From: Micrasema longulum
Taxonomy: Eukaryota > Arthropoda > Insecta > Trichoptera > Brachycentridae
Direction of reading: 5' to 3'
DNA length: 64,000 nt
NCBI GenBank assembly: GCA_022494885.1
Contig: JAGVSM010001409.1
Location: forward strand, 1 to 64,000
Part shown: piece after piece, positions 1 through 12,800 of the stretch
How positions within the stretch are numbered: position 1 is the stretch's first letter
How the letters are laid out: the number at the start of each line of letters is the position of its first letter
Position numbers and translations under genes: made by a program
Notes under the pieces: generated by a model
Told to the model about the DNA's origin: nothing
Databases searched by the model: none
Seen by the model: only the letters and a program-made list of their open reading frames with translations

Positions 1-672
1 ATTGGTTTTAAAATCATCTCCTTTATTTTAAGAAAATTAGTTTAATAATGATAATAAAACACCTTTGTTTGTAACTACTTACTTTTTTTTTCTTCCAACC
101 GGTTTCGGTATAATTTAGTAAATTTCTAATTCAACGCAGGACTTTGGTCCCATGGAGTTGGGACTTATGTCTCAAAAATGTATAATTAAGCTGTATGTAA
201 ATAAATATTTAAAAAATCTACCTTTATAAAGAATATATATATTGTGTAGCTTTGAAACCCGTCGGTAGAAAAAAACAGTGAGTGGTTAGAAACAAAGTTG
301 TTTTATTTTTATTATTTACCCACAAAGCTTTCCATGTAATTTTTATATTTTTTAATATTTATTTAATTTACGTAATATTATTGTTGACATTTTAAACGTT
401 TCAACATGAATATTAATAAATAATTAATGTAATTAAAATAAGTTTTTACATAAAAATAAATCATTATAAAAGGCCATTTCCACAAGTTTAATCATAAGTA
501 TTTAAAATCTTTTTGTAAGATAATTTTATAACCTCACAAAAAATTGTAACTTTATTTTGAAATTCTTGTGTTTGGTGAGTTGAGCTTGGTGTTTTAGGGA
601 GTTTTCGACAATCAATTTGTAATTAAGTAAATTAATTGTATGTAGGGCTTTAATTATTGTGTTATTTTTCAG
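1..672 (+). other. Dab intron, left edge of window
   Basis: No coding sequence is visible. Because the first exon at 673 is entered in the middle of the PTB domain, this stretch is the 3' part of a Dab intron. It contains a short interspersed repeat at about 131-210. The rest is AT-rich and otherwise featureless. The intron ends with a pyrimidine-rich tract and AG at 671-672. Confidence 0.75.
131..210 (+). repeat. Interspersed retroelement 3' tail, copy 1
   Basis: The phrase 'gagttgggacttatgtctca' followed by 'atgtaaataaatattt' recurs at about 50740-50882 on the same strand and about 54180-54345 on the opposite strand. A conserved block followed by a TAAA-like tail suggests the 3' end of a non-LTR element or SINE. 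The family is not identified. Confidence 0.6.
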
Positions 673-816
673 GTTGTAATAGCCATGCGTGATTTATTCC
701 AAGTAGTATTTGAATTGAAGAAAAAGGAAATAGAATTAGCGAAACAACAATTGGAAGGAAAAACTATAACATTAGCATCTCGGTACATCTCTACAGCTGC
801 ACTTGATACTTCCAAG
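673..816 (+). CDS. Dab: Dab exon: end of PTB domain
   Basis: This exon encodes 48 residues starting VVIAMRDLFQVVFELKKKE, the last strand and C-terminal helix of the Dab PTB domain, which binds NPxY-type receptor tails. It then runs into EIELAKQQLEG and a short linker. The acceptor is 'tttttcag' and the donor is gtatgt. It is phase 0 at both ends. Confidence 0.92.
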
Positions 817-3800
817 GTATGTATGGTGTACTAACTGCCATCACACAATTAGGTAGACAGAGAATGGAATGCCACGTGTGTCTATCTTCCCCTTTCATAC
901 CTCCTGACATACAATATTTGGCTTAGTCAGATTTGTGGTTTTGATTTACCTGATCATTCCAATTCTTTGATGGGCATTCTTGTCTTGTCTTCACCTAAAA
1001 CACATCCTATGTATTGTTAGGAATCTTTCCGTGGAAATCATCTGCATATTTTTATCATTGTTTCTTTTTTACTATCATAAAATCTTATTTCCCTTGTACC
1101 CTTTTATCAAGAAATTTTTCCTTTATGCCCTTTTACTGTCATGAACTCTTTTCCTTTGTATCCTTTTGTCATCATGAAATTTTGTTTCCTTTGTACCCAT
1201 TCGTCATCATGAAATTTTATGTCTCTTGAACCCTCTAAAATCATGAAATTTTGTTTCTCTTGTAACCTTTTTTCATTATAAAACTTTTTCCTTTACACCC
1301 TTTTATCATTAAATTTTGTGCCCTAAATCTATTTCTTCTGTATGCAGGCACATGTGAGCACAGACGGCAGCGTATCTAGTCGGAGCCGGGCGTCGGGGCG
1401 CAAGGAAGGCGCGGTGGGCGCAGTGCAGGGGGCGGCTGCGGCCAGCGGGGGCGCCGTGGCCGAGCTGGTGGACCTGGAACAGGAGCTGAGTTCCCTGCAG
1501 AGGGGCCTGCACCAAATGGAGAGGCTCACACCGCCCACGGATCCCTTTGGAGACTCCTTCACCTCTACCCCGGTAATAATTAGTGAATTTTAAAATCAAC
1601 TTTTGAATGCCCACATGGCAACAAAAACATAAGGTTGCGTCATGCAAGAAGTCAGAGATACGAGACAAAATATTTTAAGACAAGTCATAAGTGAGCGATT
1701 AGAATGGATGGCGATAACTCCATAAAAAATCTAGCTCTCTCCGTGCCACAAGAACCATGGAGGACCAGGAAGGACCAAAATTTAATGGATAGGCAACGTT
1801 GGAAATGGGGAACTGGGAAGGAAGGGCAGCAAACCAACAAGAGTGAAGGAGACTCCTGGGCACAGCCATTGTCCACCCAGGGCCGTTGAACTTGTGATGA
1901 TGAGTTTAGTGAGTTGTGCATTTCCAGGCAGATAAAAAATACCGTTTTGTGTGGGAAATATTCCATAATTTTCAATGCATATTCGTAAATATCCAACGCT
2001 TTATCCATTCGGGATGCTTCATTATCTATAGGTCTCCAGTTCGAGATGTTTCAGAATCGTTAGGGTGCACGTTTTTAATTAGCACTATTCAATTTCGCAA
2101 CGCCACAAAATCGCTCCCAAGTAGCGCCTGCTAACGTCACTCAACACAAACATTCTTGTTTTCATTGCAGTATCTCGGCTACACCATAAATGTCTTATAA
2201 AATAATTTGTTTTTTTAAAATTATTACTGGGGTGGATAACGTGTCATTTGTATGGACATTTACAAATATGCATCCTGGACTAGTGTTTTTGGCTACTCGA
2301 CTACCTGAAATCCTGAAAATGGAAATTGGGTGAAGATTATTCTGTCCAGTGGTGTTTGCTCACCATGCCTGATGCCATGGGTTCAATTCCCATCACGATT
2401 GCGTAAAAAAAACATTTTAAAAGGAAGATTTACACTGCAATATTTTACTGTCCTTAGACTGAAAACTGAAGCGTAAGGCTCAGTGATGATTTAGGTGAGG
2501 AAATTGCATTTTGACAATAATGTTTCTATTAACATATTGTAACAGCGATCGAAAACATTTTTAAGAAAGGAATATGGAAGTCTAGACATTTACAGAGCTT
2601 ATGACCTCTCACTGTCATCGCTCCTTCATCTCACTTTACTATAAATTATAATGTTTCTCGCCCAGGGATTCCTGCCCCCGCCCCCGAGCAGCTCGCGGGG
2701 GGCGCGCGCGGCCGGCGTGGCCAGCGAGGGCGGCTCCCCCTTCAGTCCGGCGCCGCCGCCCTCGGCGGGCGCGCGCCCCTCCCACTTCACCTTCCCGCAG
2801 CCGCGCGCCGCGCCCAGCCCGCCCCCGCCAGAGGGGCCCCCCTCTACGCCCCCCACTGTCCTGCAGGACACGCACGTTAGTGACTTGCAATCCAGTGTTG
2901 TCAATAGCCTTTTTGTTTACCAAAATGTAGATTTTGACAGTCACATCATCGTGGTGCATAGGGCACTTCATTGGTATTCTGATCATCTGTTACATGAAGA
3001 TAAAGTGATCAATCATACGCTTAAGGCGCCAGTTCTTTATCTATTTATCTCGTGTACTTTTGCATTAAAATTATTGAACTGTAACATAGTGATCATTTTT
3101 TTTTTAGCTATAAAAAAAGCTCTTAAAATCACAATGATCGCCCACATTAGTATTTCTGTAAAAAAGCAACATTTCAAATTTTTAACGCAAAACACTTTTT
3201 TATTTATTATAATAACAAATAGTAACAACATCTGAATTATTTCGGTGAATTGAGGGCATTGGAAGCAGAGATAGCAACCTCCAAAAAAAAAATTTTTGTT
3301 ATGATGTCATTCTGTACTTTATCAACTTTATTTTATAAAAATCATGAATTTAGTTGCAAATGTAGTTCAAAATCATACTTCGACGGTTTGAAAATAGTGT
3401 TTGGAAACAAAGATAGCAATATCCATCAGCCATTTTATTCAACCAATGACAGGCTTGAGATTTAAATTTTCAAAATGCATGTGCCATACGAATGTTAAGA
3501 AAGTTTTTTGAATTAATGTTTCTATTAAAGCTAATTTATTAGCATCTTAAAGCTTAAGTTCAGTGAAAATAACATTTCTAACACGAAGACTCTCTTTGGC
3601 ATTAGTGTAGCAGTTTTTTCTATTTTTCTCGAAAACGCCAAAACGGGAGTTTGCCATCTTTGCTTCCAATGTCCTCAATTATATACAGGCGAACTTGGTT
3701 ATTACGAGGAAGATGGGAACGATTGAATTTGCTCTTTATAAGCATTACTCGTTATACCAGAGAAATGATTTTTTAAATTCCAATTGCCATTGCATATTGT

Positions 3801-6800
3801 CACTAAGTAAACAAATAAATATACGTATTGTTCATACAGGTAATTAAAAAATAAATATCCGTATAGTTCATACAGGTAATTAAATCATACAGGTAACTAT
3901 TATGTAAAATGATAATAAATCCTTACAAACATACTACTTTCGAAATTTAAAATGCAGTTAAAAAAACATCATTATTTTTCCACAATATTTACACTGTGGA
4001 TAAGAGATTTCTTACACACCTCAAGGTTTTTCGCGCCACATTCTGTTTCACAAATAATTGCCGTTTTTTCACCGATTTCACCCCTTGAGGTGATTTTCAC
4101 AAAAATGGCGCTATATAAATTATCCAAACATTATTATTATTATTAGTAGACGGTTTATAATTTAAGGGTTAGTTTTCAACTGATCCCTGTTCGTAATGTT
4201 TATTATGCATTGACCAGAAGACATAAAAAAAAACTGAAAAGCATTATAAAAACCCCCGAAATAAGGATGACACTCATAAACTACAAAAGAAGTTGTAAAT
4301 TAGAATGTTATGCCGAGCCGGTACTTTCTTGGATTTTTCACACACAATTTCAATCATGTGTGATATTTCTCAATCTTGTCGGCGAAAATACCAATTAGGT
4401 ACTTAGACACTTACGTAGTGTCATAAACGTCATCCTATTTCGTCTTAAGTTAGCCGCCCGTTTAGATTTTGTTACTCACGTTCTTATTTTAAAAAATACG
4501 TTTTTAAACGATTGAAGAGTTTTTGATCAACAGTTGAAAATACTTTTATTCGGTATGTCCGAGAAGCAGCTCATTATAATAGTGAATAATTGTATGCAGA
4601 AACCATAAACTGAAATGCCGATGAATGTTTCCTCGTTACATCCGAGCTCTCACTATTTCCGTGATCGTTATAACCAAGTTCTACTGTATATGCATTATTC
4701 TCAAAAGAACGATCAAAGTGATAGCAGGCAATCATTACCCATTTTACTCTACCCAATGTTGTAATGTTGTAATCTTGAAATAAAAACAGTAATTATCAAA
4801 ACTGGACACAACATGAAAACTCAATGACAGCCGAGGCAAGAGAATTACCCTCGCAGCGCAATTTACGAGGTTTACAAATAAATATTTTGCTATGGATAGG
4901 ATTTACGAGTTTTTTTTATTTGACCTAAATGAAACATTGTACTGAAGTACAAGTTTTACACACATATAAATAATTTAAATATCTAATGGAAAATGCCAAA
5001 TATCCTTTTCAATCATTTTGGGATTTAAGAGTTTCACAAGTTAGGCCGATGATGTGTCTATTTATGTACACACCCTTTATCTTTAAGTTCAAGAAAACAT
5101 TTCAAAGTATAATTTTGGATTAGATTATATTTTCTCGTTACTTTGTTTCTGTGAGTTTGTTTGTATATAATATGTACATTTCTTTTTCGCAGATCCCATC
5201 AGAATCAACATCAAACTCCAACCTATTTGACGTGTTCACGGACTTAGACCCTCTCGGTACCGGACGCAGCAAACCTTATGTGGACAAGAAGCACTTCTTC
5301 CAAGAATTAAAAAACCCACCAAAAAAAGTCCTCAAGGATCTCGTCAGTACCGATTCCCCTCCCAAGCCAAAAGAAATAGAAGCAAAACAAATTCCTCCTC
5401 TTCCGAAATCCGTGTTCGAATCTGTGCCTAAACCGGATTACTTGACATCTGTAGGAAGACAGTCAGGCGGATCAGTCAGCATAGGAAAACAACAAGAGTC
5501 GCAAATGTTTCCTATCATTCCCTCCTTGTTCACTTCGGATCCTTTTGCCGAGACTGACCCTTTCGACAATACGGACCCGTTTGCCGAATCTCTCTGCGAA
5601 GATCCTTTCACGGGGTCTGCTAGCAAAGATCACGGCTCGATAGAAAGTAAACAATATAAAGCGGCGGAACCATCGCCACCAATTTATCAGGAGACTAAAA
5701 TGAGGATTGACATTCCAATTTCCCTGCCTGCATTATTCTCCAACCTCCAGTCTGATATCGCACCACTCCAGGTCTCTCTACCTCCCGAAAATAAGTCTCC
5801 CAGATTACTTAGACAGGTATTTACTAATCTTTCTCTCTATTCTTTATTTTTGACATTTAATGTTCCTTCAAAGCTACATTTTAGGATGTTCATTTAATAT
5901 TTTTTTCTTCTCCCATACAAATATTGAAAATTGTTTAAAAAATTTCTAGATTTTTTTTTTTAAATATTTTTTTTGCTTTTACAATAAATGTTACAAATAC
6001 AAAATATACAATCACATAAACAAAACTAAAAAAATCTACAAAGGCATGCCAGGGTAGAAAATATGTACCCAAACACAGGGTTTGGGTATATATTTTTTAA
6101 AATTTCATTTAATGCGAACAGAAAAGAACACTATAGATATCAACAAATTTAAAAAGTGATAATATTAAAACATAATAATGTTTGATAATAAAAAAATGGA
6201 CAGGGCACCAATGGTTGACTTTTTGCAGTATAGTTGGGATGTTTATTGGCTTACGTACCCAAAATATTTTATAAAGGATGCCTAGAGCTGTCTTTCGTTG
6301 CTACGCAAAAATAATGATCTGTCAGTAAAGCAGTTCAATATGAGAATTTTATTTTTGATACAAGTAACGAAACGTTCGCTGTGTTAAAGTTTTTTGGGAA
6401 AATTGATAAGGACATGCGGAATCTTGAGGTATGAAAACATGTTGCTTTATTATTTATGTATGACTAAAATTAATATATATTACAATGTGTACGAGTAGAG
6501 CCTTGTTTTTATATGAATTTTACAAGATTAGTGTTACATTTAACATCTAAAACTAATTTAATATATGGGGTAGAATTTTTTTTAGTATCGAATAATTATC
6601 GGTGTGCTGTCAATAGTACAAATAGTGCTCTTGAACATATTTTAAGCTTCCGTTTTGGTAAAATAATTATTATACTTAACAACTGTTTACCTCGAAGATG
6701 GCTCCTGCAATGGTAGCCGAAACGTCGGAACGTATTCAACTTAAATGGGATCACCCAAAAAAGATACGTATTGAGCATTAATGAGATTGTTTCTTAAAAA

Positions 6801-9800
6801 GATAGAAGTGAAAATGATAATGATGCTTACATTACCAAATATAAAATAAATGAAAAACCAAGTACAAGGACTACAAAAAAGTCTATTACCATTTTTAAAA
6901 TTAGGAAACAATACAATACATGGTAATAAATTTAACATTCTTGATAAAAAAAACCACAAACCAAAAAAAACAATTTCAAAAATAGTATGCATTGACATAT
7001 TCTTATTCTTAATGGCGGGGGTCAGTGCTATACAAGCTCCTGACGTCACTGTGACCTGCGAGGATCTATTGTGTCGGCGAAAAAATATTATTATAGTCCT
7101 TAAAATTTAGCTTGATTAGAATGACAGCTGTCAAACTAATTTCATTAGTGATGGGAAATTACTGATGGGAAATTACTGATCACTGATCAAATTGATTTTA
7201 TCAGTTATTTCATGTAATCATGAAACTCTGTTTCCGAAAATTGATATAAAAACGCAAAAACAAGCCTATTATAGTGTGTTTAACACAATTATTCACCAAA
7301 GAATGATATATTTATACTTTTTTCATGAACAACATCAAATGAATTATTTTTTTATTCTATCAATTTGTCCCATCATCTCTAACGTTTTTGCAAAATGATG
7401 TAACCTAGTAAAAACGTCGTTAATAATTAGGTTTATTTTACTTTTAAAGCTGATTTTATAGATTAATGTTGTTTTATGTTTCAAGAATTGTATTTAAAAA
7501 ATAAATTAACACGCCAGATACAAATGATTTTTCGTGTGTCAATGTAAATAACTCCTTTGATGTTACTACAAAGTTATGTTGTCACTTTTTCTGACAACTG
7601 TCATTCTAATCATGTTACATTTTAAGGACTATAGCATCGCAAACATCCAGAAATATATAATATGCCATAATAAAGAATGTTTCATGTGTAATTTATTACT
7701 TTCAAGTTTGAATCATTTTGATTACATCAAAATTGCAGTTGTTTAGGTATGGGCGGTTGAGTGTATTTGACTGTGTTAGTGTATTCTACTTTTGTTTTTT
7801 ACATTCTTATTTTTATTTTCCCCGAGTCAACTCATAGTATTAAATTTTATTATATTTTTTCAAGTTTAAGAAAGATCGCTCGGTTTTTGTTGGTATATTT
7901 TAATTATAAATACAATCATATTTTTTATAAGAATTGGCAAGAATTGTTAATAAATAAATAAATTATTTTTAAGAAACCTCATTTTTATTCTTAATATGTC
8001 GATTTTCGGTACCCTTACCTTATATGCCATACATAAAAAAATAAACTTTTTAAATCTGCTTTTTTTTAATACATACTTTCATAAAAAAATTCAATTCAAA
8101 TAATTCATCTCTATAATATCCAAATTGAACAAAACACAACAGAATATCTTGTACACCATATACATAATGCTTATTTATTTCATTTTCAGCCATCAACAGA
8201 CAGCAAGTCCAGTATACGGCAGCGTCCACAGTCTAGCAAACCCCCCACGCAACCTTCCCCCTCTCCCCCTCCTCCGCTGCCCCCGAAGAAGCCGGTGGAG
8301 AGGGGCGCAGAGCGCACAGAGGCAGGGCCCCCGCTGCCTCTGCCCGCGCGGCGCCGCCCCGCGCCCGCGCGGGAGCCGCCTGTGGACCCCGGCGAGTACT
8401 TGCCTCCTCGCCGGCTAGTGCCCTCGCCCTCGCCCTCCCCGCCCCCGTCCCTGGATATCACGCTGGCCCAGCTGCTGGCGTGCGGCATAGACGACCTAGC
8501 CGGCCGCCTGCATATGCCGGCAGACGTTCTCTCCCGCATGACCATCGTCCAGTTGACTGGCCACTTGAGGGAATACCTTCACAACGAAACTACTGACAGA
8601 CCACCTCGAGTGGCCGAACGCCCCCCCCACACTCTCGAAAAATCAAACAAATTCGATACTAATTTCGAAGACAACTTCAATGCTGACTCACCCGACACAT
8701 TTGTAGCAAATTTTGATAATTTTGACAGCAAACCTTCGTACGATCGCTACGCAGTATTCAGGGAAATAGAAGAATTCAAAAGCCTTCCGGATGAAATCAC
8801 CGCTCCCAACCAAGAGGAACCCGACTCTCTGAGTTCCCAGCCCGAACTTCCTCGTGACCCCACTCCGGCTCCGATTAAAGAACCTTCCAAACCATTCTCC
8901 GACATCAAATTCGACTGCTTCAATTCAAATACGCAAAGCAAATCAACAGCTTCAAACTCTAAATTAGAAGAATTAAAAAGCGTAATTAACAGTTTACATA
9001 AAACGAGTCTATCTCCGACACCTGATATTGACATAACGGCCGCTTCGGATTTTAAGGGTAAAGAAGGAGAGAGTAAAATTAGCAAATCTAATTCTGACAG
9101 GTACGCGGCCTTGAGAGATTTGTCCACATTGGATGATACTCCCAGACCGCTCAGCGCCGATTTGCCCGACGAAACGGAACTCAGTGCACCTCTCCAAGTT
9201 CCGAAAGAGAGAAAGAAATCTGATGAGAAATCCGACGGTTTCGATCATTCTGATTTTTTCGACTGCATAGACAATTCATTGTCATTGGCAGCAACAGATG
9301 AGGCATTCAGAAAATCTCCCCTTGTGACCAAAGACATCCCGAAAAGTCCAGAAAAGATAGCTTTATCAGTTAGGAAGTCTCCTGCGCAGTTGAGTGCCCC
9401 ACAAGCAATGGTGTCGGGATCCATAAGTGATATTGCCAGTGAATCTTCTCCTGAAATAGTACTTACAGGTAATCATTTTCTTTTACATATTATACTCAAC
9501 AACCGAAAGCGATTACCGTATGAGGAATTTCAGTGGTTATAAAAAATAAATATTTGTTAGTAGGCTGTCAAACTAAGCTAAAAAAACATAATTTTATTTT
9601 TATGTATCGTATTATCATCGCTATGATTTTTCAACATTTTGCAATTTTGAAATTACTCCGCCCGTGATGTCACAAGTTCTAGTTGGTGAGCTCTGCAGAT
9701 TGATGAGTTGGCTTCCCGGAAACCAGAAATCTATCACAACACTCAATCGGTTGATTTGGAAAAACTTTGACATAGTTTAAAGTAGTTTATTTTTAAAAAT

Positions 9801-12800
9801 ATATTCATACATTTTTGGGAAACTTCGCTGTATAATTAAATGCTCTAATTTTAATCACGGATAAGAAAACATTTTTTAAATTCAATTTCTCAAATCAACA
9901 GTCGATATAATTTTAAGTAACTATTTAATTACTGTTCTCATTATCATCTCATCTCTAAACTTTTAATTTGGAGATGTCTGAATTATGAACGGGATGATGT
10001 AAATAAAGAGATTCTGGCGTTTCCAGGGGGTGTGGAGTCTGCCGTTGCTGGGAGACATGGGCGCGATGCCTGGGTGCTACTGAAGGGGGGCGCAGGGGCC
10101 GGTGGGGGCGGCGGTGCGGGCAGCCGGGGCGGGGGCTCGCCCTGGTCCTCGGAAGAATCCCCGCCCCCCCACCACGAGCCGCAGCACCACAGGAGAAACA
10201 GAAGGAATGTGCAAGTCTGGCATACACGTGAGTAAATGAGATTTAACGTTTGTTTTATCCAAGAAAATATCATTTTTGTGAGAATTATATTAATGGTGCG
10301 ATGCATTCATTTGTTTCTGGCTCAAAATGGGTTTACTTGTCTTGGGAACTGAAAATGCATATTATAGAATTTAGTATTTATTCTTGTGTTTATCTTTACC
10401 TTCAAATGTTTTTTATATTGTTAAGCAGTCTCATCTTCTCATGCCCGTATAAAGAGCCTGCTATAACTTTGTATTAATGAAAAATGATTAATTTGTAATA
10501 TGCCTACATAAATAAATCTCATGCACACATTCTAGAGCAAAGTTCACCAACCTTTTTTATCATATAGTTCATGTGCCGATTTTTTCTGTTTTGGGTAGAC
10601 CGCCTGCTTTTCTTATATATTTTTTCACAAATTCTTTTTTTTACATAAATGATACACAAAAAAATCAATAGGAGAGATAAGCTGATGCTTTCAAAATTAG
10701 GCTTTAATTTAGTCAGCCTTAATTAATAATTAACCTTAAATCTCCTCAGCGAGGCTTTTTTGTAAGGAAATTGGCAACTGCGCTGAAGCCCTTTCCCGCG
10801 AGGTATGAAGATGGAAAAGCTATTGAAATATGGAGATAAATAAAGAGAGCACGTTACCTATATACCTACATAGATACTATCCCTTGAGGTATTTTATTAC
10901 GAAAATGGCGCTATATAAGTTATCCATAATAATAATAATTGGTAAATTATTACGGGAAGACAAAATTTTAGTGACAGCCTGTCTAAATGGAATCCACTCT
11001 CGTGGACCCCCATTTATAGCTCATGCACCCAAATTTTTTTTTCTCGATCTAGACCATTTAGAGAATGACTACTCTAGAGCATATAAAATATTATCCTAAA
11101 ATTGCCTAAAGCCAACTCCTATCCGTCATCCTAAGGCAGGTTTGTGTCCTACACATAAGATTTTAAAAAATATTTTTATTCTTCCCATGCGGCTCCTATC
11201 GGAGGTTGGCAAACATCACTTGAAACTCCTCTAAATCCTAGGCTATTCCGATGAGCATTGCTGCATCTGGTTTTCCAAACCACTGCCGAAGCTTCCTGAG
11301 CCATGATGTTATTTCACGTCCCGAACCCTGTCTACCCTCTATCGTTCCTCTTACTATGAGCTGTAGAAGAGCATACTTTTCTACATCGAATATGTATGCG
11401 GCCTATTGTCTTTTGACAGTGACTAACAGTTCACTATCTTTTTCCATTATCTTCAATATCCTTTCGTTGGACACTCGATTAGCCCACGAAATACCCTATA
11501 TTCTCCTTTACAATCACAATTCAAATGCCTCAATTTATTACGGAAGTTTAGAGAGTCTATCCTTCCACTCCATACAACAGCATGGATAAAACATATGCTT
11601 TGATAGCTCTCCATTTTGTGCTCGACTCCAGGTCTCGGCTGCATAGGAGTTTTTGTTTATGAGTTTTTATTATGTGTTTGTGTATAAAAACCACCTGCCT
11701 CGCCTCTATGGAAAAAAAAATTCACAGATTTAAAAAAAAATAAACTATGCATCAAGCGGGTATTATTATTATAGAAATAATTCATCTGGGTGAGAAATAG
11801 TTAAAGAGACTCCAAATGAAGATTTCTGGTAAAGTTATTTAAAATCAGTAAAGTAACATCGCCTCTTTTTCCAAATTAGGCCAGACATCCTCATCCTCTC
11901 GCGACGTATCACCGTGGGACGAGGAACCGCCTCCGCCGAGGGACCCGGTGCCGCACACCCGATCATATCATAGAGAAAGGTACATTTTTCAAAGAAAATA
12001 ATTAAAATATGACACTGTTTGAGAATAGCCGTGTTCTAATAAGTGTTAGTGTGTGTCATAAAGCCTTCAAGCGGGTAAATCACAAAGATAAATTTTGTCT
12101 ATTTTTTTAGCATACGAGAACTTTTTTATTTTAACAGAGAGAATTTATTATGTAACTTAATTCAAAATCTGGGGATATATATTCCGAAATGAGTTCGGTA
12201 TTAAGGATGAGTTTGCTTTATATTCTAGACACGAATCAGCGGGTTCTCGAGAGAGAAGAGATTCTGGGGGCTCCAGGGAGAGGAGAGACTCGGGTAGCGG
12301 TCGTGAGCGACATCGTAGGAGAAGACTTTCACCGCGGGATGATGATGATGAGTAAGAAGTGTTTCATAAATGTTGATAAAAGCGAGAAATGTGAGCTGAC
12401 AAGCAAAACTATCAAAACTATATATATAATATTTCCAGAAAATCAATAACTAAAAATACAACAAAAGTAATCATTTAAACGACGAGGAAAACATATTATA
12501 AATCTGTCTGGTCAATATTAAATCCATATTAGTTACTATTCAATAGCATTACAAAGTGAATGCCGATTCAATTAATAATATAAGGTTTATTTTATTTGTG
12601 CGTACAGTGAAAAATCTGTTTCTTTTTTTATTATGCCAATAAAACTTTGTTTTGCTAGTAGGAGTTATGCAAGTGATTAAGTTTAGAGTATCCGTTTAAT
12701 CATTACAAAACTGTTGATTGGATATTGTCAGTTTTATGTAATGCAACTATTTTTTAGATGGTCTGGAGATGGAAGTTATTCGAGAAGGCCGGGGAGTCGA

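Larger units (their letters stand above)
1573..2665 (+). other. Dab intron with SINE-like repeats
   Basis: No exon is visible. A tRNA-like SINE lies at about 2345-2520, followed by a fragment of another dispersed repeat at about 2533-2625. The open frames inside (1704-1889, 1916-2134) have no recognisable protein content. Confidence 0.75.
2876..5192 (+). other. Large Dab intron with MITE and tandem repeat
   Basis: No coding exon is seen. It holds an inverted-repeat MITE at 3248-3681, a short tandem repeat at about 3807-3897, and a CR1/L2-like 3' tail at about 4080-4146. A diverged pair of segments also shares 'gaacttggttat.acga' (3688-3708 and, inverted, 4628-4690). Confidence 0.75.
10228..11879 (+). 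other. Dab intron with retroelement fragments
   Basis: No exon is seen. It includes a CR1/L2-like tail at about 10880-10942 and an antisense RTE-like fragment at about 11180-11645. Elsewhere it is AT-rich without recognised structure. Confidence 0.75.

Noticed and set aside
2876..3235. Continuation of the Dab open frame past 2875
   Set aside because: A good gttagt donor ends the exon, phase 0 matches the next exon, and the extension has AT-rich, non-conserved content.
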